Positions 22,991 through 33,853 of a stretch of 64,000 nt of DNA are shown one piece after another; positions within the stretch are counted from its first letter, which is position 1, and the number at the start of each line of letters is the position of its first letter. The notes below the pieces were generated by a model. It was given only the letters and a program-made list of their open reading frames with translations. It did no database searches and was not told where the DNA came from. The stretch is taken from contig CM022368.1 in NCBI GenBank assembly GCA_011800155.1, positions 2,914,001 to 2,978,000 of the forward strand, given 5' to 3'. The stretch comes from Flammulina velutipes. Taxonomy: Eukaryota > Basidiomycota > Agaricomycetes > Agaricales > Physalacriaceae. Made by a program: the position numbers and the translations under genes.

Positions 22991-24934
22991 ATGGGCATCT
23001 ACAAACTGGATACTACCGAACGCGAGTGAATTCTACAAAACTACATTGTTGAATACAAGGCGCTCCCGGGTTCGAAGGCTAATGGCGAGCAAAAGAAAGG
23101 TGACAAGAAGAAATGGGTGAAGGAAACGGTTCTCGTCGAGTTTCTTGATCAATTCTACTCCGATAACTCTGCCATTGACGTGACCAAAGTGCTAGATGTG
23201 CGTAGTAAACGTTCTCTTCTATTTTGCGACGTTGACCATGATTGGTAGGCCATATGCAGTGCTCTTAGGAATGTCGCTTACAAAGATACATCCGCCTACG
23301 AACACAAAAAACCTCCTCGCCGCACCAACACTAAGTCCCTTTATTGGCATGCGAACCTCGCACATGTCGAGGTTCGTGGCCGAGAGCTCAAGGCCAAATG
23401 GGAAGCGGATAACAAGAACAAGGATGAGACCGATCTGGAGGCTGGGAAGGAGAGAAGCAAGGCTGCCGGTCTGACTTGGCAACGAGCAGCGTTAAACGAC
23501 TTGTACGCTGGCTTGGACAACGCCGAACGAGTCAAATATGAGCGTCTGGCTCAAGATCACAACGACTCCGTCAGTAATGGTCCAGCAGTTGACGAAATCT
23601 ATGAGTACATCTTTCAAAGGGAGCTATTCTTTGTTACTGACCTTGGTACACAGAATGCAGAGACATCTTCCTACTGCTGTGTCGAAGTCACTCAAACAAT
23701 TCATCGGTTTCGGCACCAACCAGATGGGTGTTGTTGCTTTTTCAGTACAGATGGCCTATCTCGATAAGGACGGCAACACGCGCTACGATCAGTAAGTCTA
23801 CATCTCATCTTTTCATTTATATAGATCATTGACTTCTTCTCAGTCAGCTAGTCCATCCGCACGAAGACTGGAAGAACATCACGAGGAAGGCAGATTTCAT
23901 CAACACAGACCAGAAGACAAAATTTCTGGAGTACGCCAATGCCGGTTTCAAATGTAAGTGTTCATCTCGTAAATGTCTTCGATTTATACTTATCTACCTT
24001 CCCAAGTGGCGCAAAATCCAAAAGCTAAGGTATCGCAAACTACTGAGAACAAAGTCAAACCCCGCGACGAGCCGAACAAGGAGAACGTTAGTCCTGCTAA
24101 GCGCTTTGCCCGTAGGCTTCGAGTCGAGGACGACGAGGACGACGACATTGAAATGTTGGAGGACGAACTGGCTGCCCTCGAGCAAGAGGCCAATCATGAC
24201 GACGGCACGAGCGCAGAATTCTACTAGGCTAAAGTCATGCAAGACCTTCAGGACAAGCGGATAAAGGCTAGGGAGGACGACGTTGCCAAGGCCAAAGCCA
24301 AGGCCCGTGCGATCGCAGCAGCAGCAGACGCAGAAGATCGCAAGAGGCGCGAGGAAGCTGAATTGGCGGTGCAGGTCGAACTCCAGATCGATAACGACCA
24401 CACCCGCTTTCAGGATCAAGCTGAACCCCTTTCAGTGGATGACAATGATGATGGAGACCGCCTTTTGGTGGACGACGGCGACAACGACAAGGATGGCGAA
24501 CTTCTTCGAGAGGAGGAGGAGGAAGAAGTAGTTCCAGTGGCTGATGATGGTGACGGGCAATCCGTTCGGGACGAGGCAGAGGAAGAGGACGAAGAGGATA
24601 AGCATGAAGAGGACGAGGAGGAGGCGATTGTGAAGAAGGTTCCGGCCACTCGCGGGAAGAAAGGCAAGAGAGCCCCCGGTACGGCAACACGACAGACTAT
24701 GGCAGGGAGCAAGGGCAGTCGGAAAACCAAGGCGATGACCACGAACTCTGTTCCTCCCCCAACAACACGTGCTCCGAAACGCAAAGCCGACAATGACGGA
24801 GGTTCGGCGCCACGCAAATCTGCTCGATTGAGTGCAGTCGACGATGCCCCGAGAGCCACGCGAGCTTCAGCTAAGGCAAAGGAGGGAGCGAAACCGGGCA
24901 AAAAAGGTGCTGCTCAGGGTAAGGGACGACATTG
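22991..24934 (+). pseudogene. HMG-like / repeat-arm-gene relative with two in-frame stops
   Basis: Starts MGIYKLDTTERE, meets TGA at 23027-23029, and continues open in the same frame (ILQNYIVEYKALPGS). After several introns (about 23200-23270, 23624-23660, 23793-23844, 23955-24005) it meets TAG at 24225-24227 and continues again in frame (AKVMQDLQDKRIKARE) to the stop at 24934. The middle has TWQRAALNDLYAGLDNAERVKYE, reminiscent of an HMG-box-like W...ER..YE..A pattern, followed by QRHLPTAVSKSLKQF and GFGTNQMGVVAF. This order of blocks parallels the gene in the inverted-repeat arms. The C-terminal third is Glu/Asp-rich then Lys/Arg-rich (GKKGKRAPG, RKSARLS), as in chromatin-associated proteins. 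The two nonsense codons suggest it is dead. The exact first splice junction is uncertain. Confidence 0.65.
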
Positions 24935-25257
24935 AGCACAGTGCTATCATACAATATGAGTTATTCTTCCGTGTTTTACTATGTGGTTATATGTGATATG
25001 TATTGAACAATAGCGTGGCATTTGTGTTGCTGAGTATGATGGGATTTTGTAGGATATTTACTAATTGTATCCTAGGATATCTTAAGCTAGAATAGGCATG
25101 TAGTAGGATATTCATTTCAAGTTGGGATAGTTAACATAGGATAGGATATGTTGTGATACTGATTCCTGGTGGGTGAGGTGCATATTTAAGGTGTATACAG
25201 TATGTATATTGTCAATCATAATTTATCCTATCCCACCTGAGAATGTGTGATGGGATA
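24935..25257. other. Intergenic AT-rich stretch with GGATA-type repeats
   Basis: About 320 bp between convergent genes. The words TAGGATA and GATATCCTA-like sequences recur (for example TATCCTAGGATATC near 25065-25080). This may be a small decayed element, but no flanking duplication was found. No gene seen. Confidence 0.35.
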
Positions 25258-26195
25258 TCATAACATCTTCAGTGGTTGTACAAAGTCACCAAAGATAGTC
25301 AGAGAACCAGACTCAACACAGTTCCTCAAAATACGCTGAACCGTCTCGACGAACTCCTCAGAACCCAGCTTAGGATCATGGGCCACCTCCACAATGAGGC
25401 TACGGTAATACTCAGGACGAGTTTCAGGGGAAATGAAGGCGTTGGTGGTAACTGTATTGCCTCGAGCAACAGTCTTGACTTTCGCCATGACTCGGGCGGT
25501 ACGAGGAGTGAAGTGCGACATGGTCCTCTTCCCGCGAATGGCGTCGGGGTGCGCAGTGAGGCCCGGGGGAATCTTCTGCCTCTTGCCAAGGGGAGAGCCA
25601 GACCGTCCAGAGGCACCACGCTTGCGAGGACGTGTTGGAGTCTGAACATCTGCCACGTCCTATAAACATATTAGTTCAGAACAAACAGAGTGCAAGGAGA
25701 CTCACCAGGTCATCATCAAACTCATCCAAACCCAAACCAAAAGGATCGGACGACGGAGGTAGGTCGTTCATGTCATTGTAAGCCTCATCCTCAACGAAAT
25801 GACCCTCTGGCTCAACAACAGGAGCGTCAAGCCCAAGATCGTCGTCGTCTTCATCGTCATTCTCCCCAGCAACAACAGAGGCAGATCCAGAAGGAGGAGC
25901 GGGAGATCTGCTCTCCTCACGAGCGGGAGAGGCCAGCTGAGATTCCGAATCGGCCTGAGCAAGTTGCGCCTTCATCCGCGCAGCGCGAGCCCGCACAGCT
26001 AAAAACAATCATTAGATATATGTTTGATAATGCAAACTGCAACGAACCTGCATCCTGCTCAGCCTTCTTCTTCTTTGCGGCGTCCTGATCAGCCTTCTTC
26101 TTTGCGGCGGCGACAGCAGCAGCATTCTTCGTGGCCTTGGGGGCAACAGATTGGGCAACCGGGGCAGGCGCCTTAGCAGGTTTACGACCAGCCAT
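25258..26195 (-). CDS. Small three-exon gene, Ala/Lys-rich start and acidic middle
   Basis: Exon 1 starts MAGRKPAKAPAPVAQ at 26195. Introns of about 49 and 46 nt (near 26000-26048 and 25660-25705) join it to AVRARAARMKAQLAQADSES... and then DVADVQTPTRPRKRG, for about 270 residues. The N-terminus is a Lys/Ala helix. The middle is acidic (ENDDEDDDDLGLD). The last exon is basic and then folds into VKTVARGNTVTTNAFISPE and a C-terminal helical part with VETVQRILRN. A nuclear, DNA- or chromatin-associated role is plausible from composition only. It lies about 170 bp from the 3' end of the oxygenase gene, in the same orientation. Family not recognised. Confidence 0.6.
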
Positions 26196-26366
26196 GAGGA
26201 AAGTAAAGCCCAGTGGGAAAAAAGTGAGAAAAAAAGAAAGGTATGTTCAACGTTGTTGAATGAGTACAGTATTTAAAGAAAAACAAGATGTAATATAAAT
26301 ATGGCGCCCGAGGTCGAGAGCAAGGCCAGACGCAGGAAAATAAAATAAGTGGCGCGGTTCGTAATC

Positions 26367-27969
26367 CTATACACAAATCGGAAAGCACATGTTCAGTAAT
26401 TCCAAATTCCTCAATATCTCAGAGGCTTGCTCCTCCTCTTCAAGACCTTCATGAGCGTGAAGATGCCTTTCCCAAGCATAAAGAGGAAGGCCACCACGAT
26501 GAACCCATTCAAATAACCCCCCCGACGAGTAGGAAGTTGTCGAATAACGGGTCTCGCCCTCCTGCAGTGTTGTGTTGCCATGGATGAAACGTGCGCTAGG
26601 GAAAAACATCTCCGCGCCTGGAGGAAATTCGAAAGCTAGACCAAGGTCCCAGAACACAACATGCCCGCCCTTGGTGAAGTCGAAAAGGCCGAAAGCTCGC
26701 AGGGATCCCCATCCAAAGGCAAAATCGTTTTCATCAGTGTGGGGTATGCAAACAGTCTGCGGGCCAAGATTGACAGTCGTGGTAGAGAACGGTGAATGTT
26801 CGAAGTTCCAATGGAGAGTAGGATACTGGTAGGAAAGGGCCTCCCGGACTTTCCAGTATAACTTCCACATTCCCGGATTGAACGTCTGAAGCACAACTAA
26901 AACGTGTTAGAATGAGAAGACTCACAGTGTTTGAAACTTACTATCTGAACGTTTAGCATCAATTCGAAAATCCTCGTTATCAAATAGCTCAGACAAGACC
27001 CGGCTGTTCGTGGCATTGTTGACGACGCGGCTGGGCTCCTGGAATGTCTATCAGCACGAAGAACATTGCCACAAGAATAATACGAACCCATGTGCCCCCA
27101 CTATGAATATGCCCGTCTCTTAACACGCCAAACGAGCCCCGTCGTTCTGGCGTCAGTGTCGCAGCCTCCCTCGCCTTCTCAAGTGCCACTGTCATCCGCT
27201 CTTGCCTCCTCAAACCCTCCTCAGATGCATCACGTTTGCAAAGAAGCATGAAAAGTCGATGATTCTTGTCCAGGAAGGCGTATGTGATGTCGCCAGAGGT
27301 ACGAAAGATCTCGAAGTTGAGCCGTTGTAACTGACTGATGGTGAATGTCGTGTTCTGGGAGGGACGCTGGCATCCACAAAATCCACTTGGCGCCACAGGT
27401 AGGGAAGTGATATCAAAATGAGGAAGAATTACGGGCTGGGCGTTCAAGAGATGCTTCATCCAAATATCGCGCATGGCTCGCGGGCGGGACTCTGCTGCAC
27501 GCCGAGCCTTCCTAATCTCCCTTTTCCGGTGCTTGCGATGCCGCTGCTCCCCTTCGTTATCATGGCGTTTGCGCTTGCGGGATGAAGGCAAAGGTGTGGC
27601 ATCTTGAGAGGAGAGGCGATCTTTGACGGGTGTGGATGTGAGAGGAATGGACGTAGAAAGTATGTTGTGGAGGGAGGTTGATTCAATCCTTGTTGGAACG
27701 AAGGAATGCACGGGAAGGGTTTTGGTAGAACGACTACGTTGACAGCCCGGAAGGACAGATCGGGAAGGTGCTGCGCTAGCACGCGGAGGCGCACGAACAT
27801 TTTTGGCACGAGTACGCTGACAAGGAGCGGCGGGCACGAGAAGTGGTGTGGGCTCTTCCGATGTAGAATCAGACTCATTGTCACCAACATCCGACAAGTC
27901 ATCCAGCTCTCCTCCAAACAGTTCTTCAATGAGAGCTGTGCGTTCGCTCGCATTCCAAGTTGTCAACAA
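26367..27969 (-). CDS. TET/JBP-family 2-oxoglutarate/Fe(II) dioxygenase
   Basis: Three exons, with introns near 27050-27089 and 26896-26940, giving about 505 residues from MLTTWNASERTAL. The N-terminal half is basic and Ser-rich (RKRKRHDNEGEQRHRKHRKR), then comes GVLRDGHIHSGG, the motif that precedes the fungal TET/JBP core. The last exon holds the catalytic double-stranded beta-helix: IPHTDENDFAFG supplies the HxD iron ligands, KGGHVVFWDLGLAFEFPPGA is the strand pair typical of the family, ARFIHGN gives the distal His, and ETRYSTTSY the Arg that would bind 2-oxoglutarate. Family members oxidise 5-methylcytosine or thymine in DNA. These genes are expanded in basidiomycetes and associated with KDZ transposons (Iyer and colleagues, 2014). 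All ligands are present, so it could be active. Its upstream region holds tandem repeats (28064-28392). Confidence 0.88.
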
Positions 27970-28063
27970 GAACTAAGCAAAGGGATTAGTATTATCTGGA
28001 ATGGATATGGCCATGACGAATTGGATACAATAGAAGGAACAGATCTATATACAAGCACGGAGG

Positions 28064-28392
28064 CCAGCCACCAACGACGGCAGCCGTCCTCGATGCACCG
28101 AGTCTCAAAAAGCGCGGAAACCAGCCACCAATGACGGGAGCCGTTCTCGACGCGCCATACCAAATGGAAAGTATACATATAACGTGTCACCAAATAGCAA
28201 AAGGAAGAGCTCACCGTCGAAGTCATAACTCAGCACAATATATCCCAACGATGTTTTTCCGAACGTGTTGCCTGTGTCGCGTCCAAATAGCACGGAATCT
28301 GTTGGCGCGGGGCCCGACAGAAGTCCAATGTCTTTGTGAACGCGTCGCGTCCAGATAGCGCAGAAACTGTTGGTGCGGGGCCCGACAGAAGT
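28064..28392. repeat. Two short tandem duplications upstream of the TET/JBP gene
   Basis: A ~57 bp unit beginning CCAGCCACCAA occurs at 28064 and 28121. A ~68 bp unit with TCGCGTCCA and GCGGGGCCCGACAGAAGTC occurs at about 28277 and 28345, and a partial third GGCGCGGGGCCCG lies near 28420. The region lies about 95-420 bp upstream of the oxygenase start on the minus strand, in the 830 bp gap before the 3' end of paralogue B (27970-28795). No gene is seen in this gap. Confidence 0.7.
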
Positions 28393-28795
28393 CTTGCGCT
28401 CACTCTCAACGAAATAGCAAGTCACTGGCGCGGGGCCCGGAGACGAGACTTGGATAGGCGACGATAGCGACGGTGGAAGGGAGAGACGATGATGGAGGAA
28501 AGAGGAAGAGCATTGTTACTGTACAAACATCAACAAACCATTCAACGCGTTTACGCTGAATCACGTGTTGAGATGGGTTTTTCTATTCAGATATAAAATA
28601 CAATGAAACTACTATTCTAAACGAAAATATGTACAGACGCTATAGTAGTAAAAATATGTATAGAGTATTCAGATAATGTACTGTTCAAAAAATGCAGAGT
28701 CCAAAAAATCCCTCAGAGTCCAGCAGCGAAGAAACAACGACCATAACTACCTGCAAAAAACGAAGACTCGTTCCACCAACAACATTCCCCATTGT

Positions 28796-31319
28796 CTACA
28801 TCTGTGGTTGGAGCCGACGAGGCAGTGTGGGCGGCCGAGCGAATACCTTATAGAAAGTTTGTATATAGTGGCGACCCACTGCTATGGCGAAGTCTTCGAT
28901 CTCCGCCGCGAATACCGTCGCCAATCCCTGTAATGCTGAGTCCCTATTGTCAACATCAGCGGGTAACGTAGTGATACCCCCCCAGCCGCGCATCACAGCG
29001 ACGAGGCCACAGAGAGCAGCCTTCTGTTCTGTTGCGGTGGCCGCAGCGAATCCACAAGACGTGAACTCGTCTCCCTCGACTACAATGTTGCCATTGAAAT
29101 GAGGAATCAAGTTCAGAACTTCCATCCGCCTCTCAGCTGCTGATAAGGGCTGCTCTGCGATCTTCTGCTCTTCCCGCGCCCAATCAAAGACGAATGCATC
29201 GAGGAGTACGAGCTCTGAGCGAAAATTGAGCTCGTACATCTCCCAGAGGATTTCCCTACAGATAGATGTGGCCGGAAGAACACCGTTATCAAGGAGGACG
29301 TTTCCGCGCCATTGAGCTTGTACCGCTCGAAGATTGGAGAAATCAATTGATACCTAGTACGCGTTTGTTAGACTATGCACGACGAATGTACAATGAAGAG
29401 TTACCTCCAATTCCGCCATGGTATCACTGAGAGTATTGATGGTCGTGAGGCGATTGCTTGCAGCTCGGCTCTCTGTCTTGTTGGAACTTAGAACACCAAG
29501 CCCAAGAACAGTCCGCCATGTTTGAGCAGGTAGGGCTTTCAAGCTGGTTTTGGGATCATTGATAGAGTCAAGCCTGTACTGGATGAGAGGGCGAAGGCGC
29601 GCGTAGTTAAGCAGGGAACCAGCTTGGGTAGACTCCTGCTCCATGACAGCAAAAATGAAGCCGTCCGGAGCAGCGTATAGCGTGTGTTGCTTGGAGATCC
29701 CTGGGAACGTGGATTTGTCGTTGTTGCCGGCGCGCAACGCAATCTTTTCCTCTGCGAGAGTCCTCATCCACCAATCGATTCCAGCCGGCATAATTGAACC
29801 GCGAGTATCCAGCCAACAATCACGGTTTACTGAGCGCCCTTCGCTCGGAGTTTCCTTGCGCTTTTTGTTGGAGCGCTCGTTGCGATCGTTTCCTGTTGAA
29901 CGTGGACGTTTGCGAGCGTCTGCCGAGAGGATGAGTATCGGGTATAGAGAAGATAACGAAAGTCTTACTGGATGACGATCCGGCTGATGCGTGAGCTGGC
30001 AAAGGCGTTTTCGACGAAGATGGCTGCGCAACGGGAAGGCGAGACGGCAGTCCTGCAGAAGGAGGCTGCACAGAAGCAGGAGGTGTCACTTTCTGGCTTG
30101 GAGACCACTCGCCCCGGATAACCTTAGACATGACATTGTACCGCGCTGGATCGTCTGCTTCGCCAATCCACACAATCTCCGCCTTAGACCTAGGTGACAG
30201 CGAAAATAGGCCGTCCGCTCCATCGTGAGCCCCCATCTGAATGGCGCGACTGGGAATGCAGGTGTCTTGCAGAAGCGCGAGGACTTCTGATTTCTCCAGA
30301 TATCGCTTGTACCGCGACGGACGAACAGCAGTGGCATTGAAGACATACCATACGGGCAGGCCAACAAAATAACATTCCAACGCTGTGGCCAGATTCGTCG
30401 TAATACATCCCGCCCGAGATGAGTCGACAGGGAGAGGCTTGTTGGAGAGATTTCTGAATCGGGGGAGGAAGATGGAAACATAGTCGAGATAGGCTTGGAG
30501 GTTCAAGTGCAGACGTTGCACATTGACCCAGCGGAGGCGACATTCGTCGAAGGAGGCAGGGCGACGAACTAAACGGTGGTACATCTTGAGGTACCAGATT
30601 TCGCGCTCCGTTTTGTCGTTTTCGATGTTCTCCAACTTGAGTGAACCAAATTTCCCCGCGGCTACATCATATCCGACCTCTTTAAACCGTCTCAGGAATG
30701 CTCTACCGTGCTCGACGAGCAGGCTGGTAAGATTGTTATCCAATGTTCCAAGCCCCGTGAATGTCTGCTCGTCGGGGGATGGTGTCCAGTCCGACTTTGA
30801 GATTGGGCGGAAGAGGAGATGGTCGTGACCATCTACGGTTGGCGCAAGCATGGCGACCAGATATTGAGACGAGCGGTGATAAGGCTGGGGGTGGGCAAGA
30901 GGATCATGTATTCCGAAGCGAAAATCATCTTGGAGGATGACTGCAGCCTGCTGGTCAACGAGAGGGCGATACATAACTTCGGCGTTGGGGGTAGAGACAG
31001 CAAAATCGCCAAATGTAGCGCCGAGGATACCGTCTGAGTGGCGTATGGGAAGGGCAGGCCAAACAGGTGGTGCATTTTGGATTTTGTCCATTGCTATTGA
31101 GTAGATGAGCATGTAAGCTACCAAATACATTTCGGACACGCACCGATGGGCAAGGATAGATACATTATTATTGACGAATAGGTATGCGTTAAAGCGATCG
31201 GCCAGAAGAGGTATGGTAGACCAAGTAGGGTAGTGGTAGCGGTGTCTGATGGGTGAGGAAGAGCGTGAATGAAAGTCGGCAGCGTCCAACAGCAGAGGCT
31301 TCGGGAGCGTCTGACTCAC
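28796..31319 (-). CDS. Uncharacterised Agaricomycete family, paralogue B
   Basis: Three visible exons, with introns near 29920-29968 and 29349-29404, joining about 800 residues. The start used is MSQTLPKPLLLD (31319), but an upstream exon cannot be excluded. Blocks in order: a long N-terminal helical region with TSLLVEHGRAFLRRFKEVG; AGCITTNLATALECYFVGLPVWYV; a Ser/Pro-rich linker; a basic patch (DARKRPRSTGNDRNERSNKK); GIDWWMRTL; LYAAPDGFIF; TWRTVLGLGVL; ICREILWEMYELNFRSELVLLD; CGLVAVMRGWGG; and the C-terminal HYIQTFYKVFARPPTLPRRL. The same order is found in paralogue A (19629-22562, plus). It appears undamaged. No catalytic motif is recognised; the family is repeatedly seen in Agaricomycete genomes as hypothetical protein. 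Confidence 0.8.
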
Positions 31320-31975
31320 TGGTGGCTACGGGAGCGACCAATGGTTGGAACACGATTCGGAGGCTGCGGAAGCGTCCAACCGATGTCCAGAATAGCGGTG
31401 GTGGTGAGCGCGAACGCGAAGTGATGATCGCTGAAAATGGCAAGTCGAACTCAGCACTGCCACAACCCTGGTTACCTGTTCCCGTCTTGCCTTCATCGCT
31501 GGCATGGTAAATATACACGCGTTTGGTAGCTATTCACACCTCTGGAAAGGAGATTTTACTAACGTGATTGTAGAATTACCTTTTACTTGCCAGCCAGTCA
31601 CTAGACAGTGCATTGGACTCGTTCCTGCACTGGCTCGCACGTTGGACTCGTTCCTGTGCGCTATAGATTCTGCTGCACGTTCCCGTAACCTGCACAGCTA
31701 TAGCAATGAGCTACTAGCTGAGGATTTGACATGGACGTTTCCAATACCAATTTACCGACTGGACAACTCACTGGCCCAATTGACACCGCCTCTGCACTTC
31801 GAACCAACATGTACGCCGCATTTCCCTTTCGAACATTTTTCGTGGCTTGCTTGCCCCATAATGGTATGTCTAGCACTATATACGGCATTCTCACAACTCA
31901 CCCATTGCTCTCGCTGTCTAGGCCTCCATCTCACATCGCGGAAGCCCGTTTCGCCGTTTGGAAACCCACCAAGAC

Positions 31976-33590
31976 TAGACTCCGGCACGAGTTGTGTAGC
32001 GGGTACACCCGCCACCCGCGAAGCAGGTACCCGTGCTCCAAAGTCAATACCCACCACCCGTTACAGTACCCGGGTCAAAAGGGTACCACCACCCGTGGGT
32101 CGAGTGGTCTCATGTACCCGTGTACCCCCCATACCCGTGTACTTTCACGGGTACCCGTCTAAATAACCTATGCAAATATATAACAGTCAACAATACCTTT
32201 CCAACGGTGGTCCAACCTTGTTAAACGGACAAGAACTCGTCATTCTATGCCTTAAACAAGTTTCTGTACTGTAATATAGCTCTGCGTGTTCAGTATCAAG
32301 GTTTTATATTGTTCTAAACACATAGAAATAGTCTACATATACTATTAAAGAGACCTATGTACCAAGTTGAACGAACCCGGGGCGGTTTCATTTAGTGGAC
32401 GGGGCTCTCACACCTCATAAAGTGCGCTGTTCAACTCGGGCTTCCGGTCCGGCTTTCCTATAGTAAGGTAAGAAGTAGTACCAATGCTAGGTAAGACCTT
32501 AAGCAACGCCTGTTTGCTATGTCTATTGAATAGCTTTGTATCAGCATGATATTGATTGATACAAAACCCTTCAATAGATATAGCAAACACGCGTTGCTTG
32601 AGACCTTGTCTAGTAATAGCCTAGCTCTTAGTCTCAATAGAACATGATCAATAGTAAATGAACTAATGAACCTCAAGAGTATCACTAGTCAAAGCTATTG
32701 AACACATATTCTAAAGAGACTAAGCTTAGTCCATAGTAATACCTGAGTCAACGCGGGGCAATACTATCTATTAAGCAAGCTATCAAACTTGTTGTAACAC
32801 AGACATAGTAATGAACTATCAAGCTTTAGAAGCTACGATATACAAAGCTATCTCTGTCTTATAACAAGACTAATACCTTGCTTAGTAGTTGTAGGATAGC
32901 CTCACGTTAGCGCGAGTATTACTTATGAATAAGGGCTAATGCTATGGTTGATACTAAGCCTTGAGAGTAAGTAAGCATTCATTAGACAAGTAAGTAATGA
33001 ATACACGTACCTTAGGACCGTACTAATCACTTTGATAGAAAGTGTATGAACAATTCACGGACACTAGCAATCATGGTAAGTAATAAGAATGAGTTACTAG
33101 CACATAGGCTTACCTTGTTGACCATACCCTTACCTTACAGTAGGAAAGCTGGACTGGAAGCCCGAGTTGAACAGCGCACTTTATGAGGTGTGAGAGCCCC
33201 GTCCACTAAATGAAACCGCCCCGGGTTCATTCAACTTGGTATATAGGTCTCTTCAGTAGTGTTTATAGAGTATTTCTGTGTGTTTAGAATGATATAAAAG
33301 TTTGATACAGAACACGCAGAGCTATAATACATTACGGGAACTTGTTTAATGCATAGAATAATGAGTTCTTATCCGTTTAACAAGGTTGGACTAGCGTTGG
33401 AAAGCTGAGAATCAGCTCTACCTTCCACGGGTACCCGCGTTAAGTACCCATTGTCCAAAACCACTACCTGCCACTCGCGCATCACCCGCGTCCCGGGTAC
33501 CCGCCTACCCGTCGCGGGTGCACTCGCAGGTACTTAATGCGAGTGCACCCGCGGGTCACCCGTTCCACTCACCACTCGTGCCGGAGTCTA
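31976..33590. mobile_element. hAT-like non-autonomous element C (long inverted-repeat type)
   Basis: 1,615 bp with 17 bp terminal inverted repeats TAGACTCCGGCACGAGT and a perfect 8 bp duplication ACCAAGAC at 31968-31975 and 33591-33598. Just inside each end are many copies of (CG)GGTACCCG, a typical hAT subterminal array. Further in, about 32190-32480 and 33140-33440 form a second, diverged inverted repeat containing CGGGGCGGTTTCATTTAGTGG and its complement. The core is AT-rich and has no transposase. Confidence 0.92.
32501..32599. repeat. Near-perfect ~42 bp stem hairpin inside element C
   Basis: The left arm starts AAGCAACGC (32501) and runs through TTTGCTAT, TCTATTGAA and TTTGTATCA. The right arm is the complement ending GCGTTGCTT (32599), with a loop of about 14 nt (GCATGATATTGATT). 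If transcribed it would make a small-RNA-precursor-like hairpin. It is AT-rich and may simply be a nested palindrome. Confidence 0.7.
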
Positions 33591-33853
33591 ACCAAGACGG
33601 CATGATATACCTATTCGGGTTGCAGAATCCCATTCCGTGTAATGATTGGTGTGTCTCCATGCGCTGCATCGTTCTATTGGACTAACAGCCATTGCAGGTG
33701 ATCAAACGCCTCAACGTTACCCCTCAAAGTGCTGCCGAGTTCACGCGCTATCCACACCCTATCTCACTTCTCATAGATAATGTAAACGCATGTCAATTTC
33801 TAGTCCCATTTTTCCATAATTCCCCACCCCAGAGTGTTCCCCAGCCCACCAAT

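Larger units (their letters stand above)
31731..33685 (+). pseudogene. Short unrecognised gene interrupted by a hAT-like element
   Basis: A frame starts MDVSNTNLPTGQLTG at 31731. A possible GTATGT...TCTAG intron (about 31865-31920) leads to SISHRGSPFRRLETHQD. At 31976 the hAT-like element begins. Ignoring it and one copy of the duplication, the frame continues GMIYLFGLQNPIPCNDW to TAA at 33683-33685. About 90 residues, not recognised. The coding call is weak; the insertion itself is well supported. The 225 bp between this ATG and the divergent paralogue B ORF region should contain promoter sequence. Confidence 0.3.

Noticed and set aside
24268..24901. Two antisense ORFs opposite the acidic pseudogene tail
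   Set aside because: Low-complexity shadows of the GAG/GAC-rich coding strand.
31504..32166. 220-codon plus-strand ORF running into the hAT-like element
   Set aside because: It crosses the element end at 31976 and its tail is a translation of subterminal repeats.
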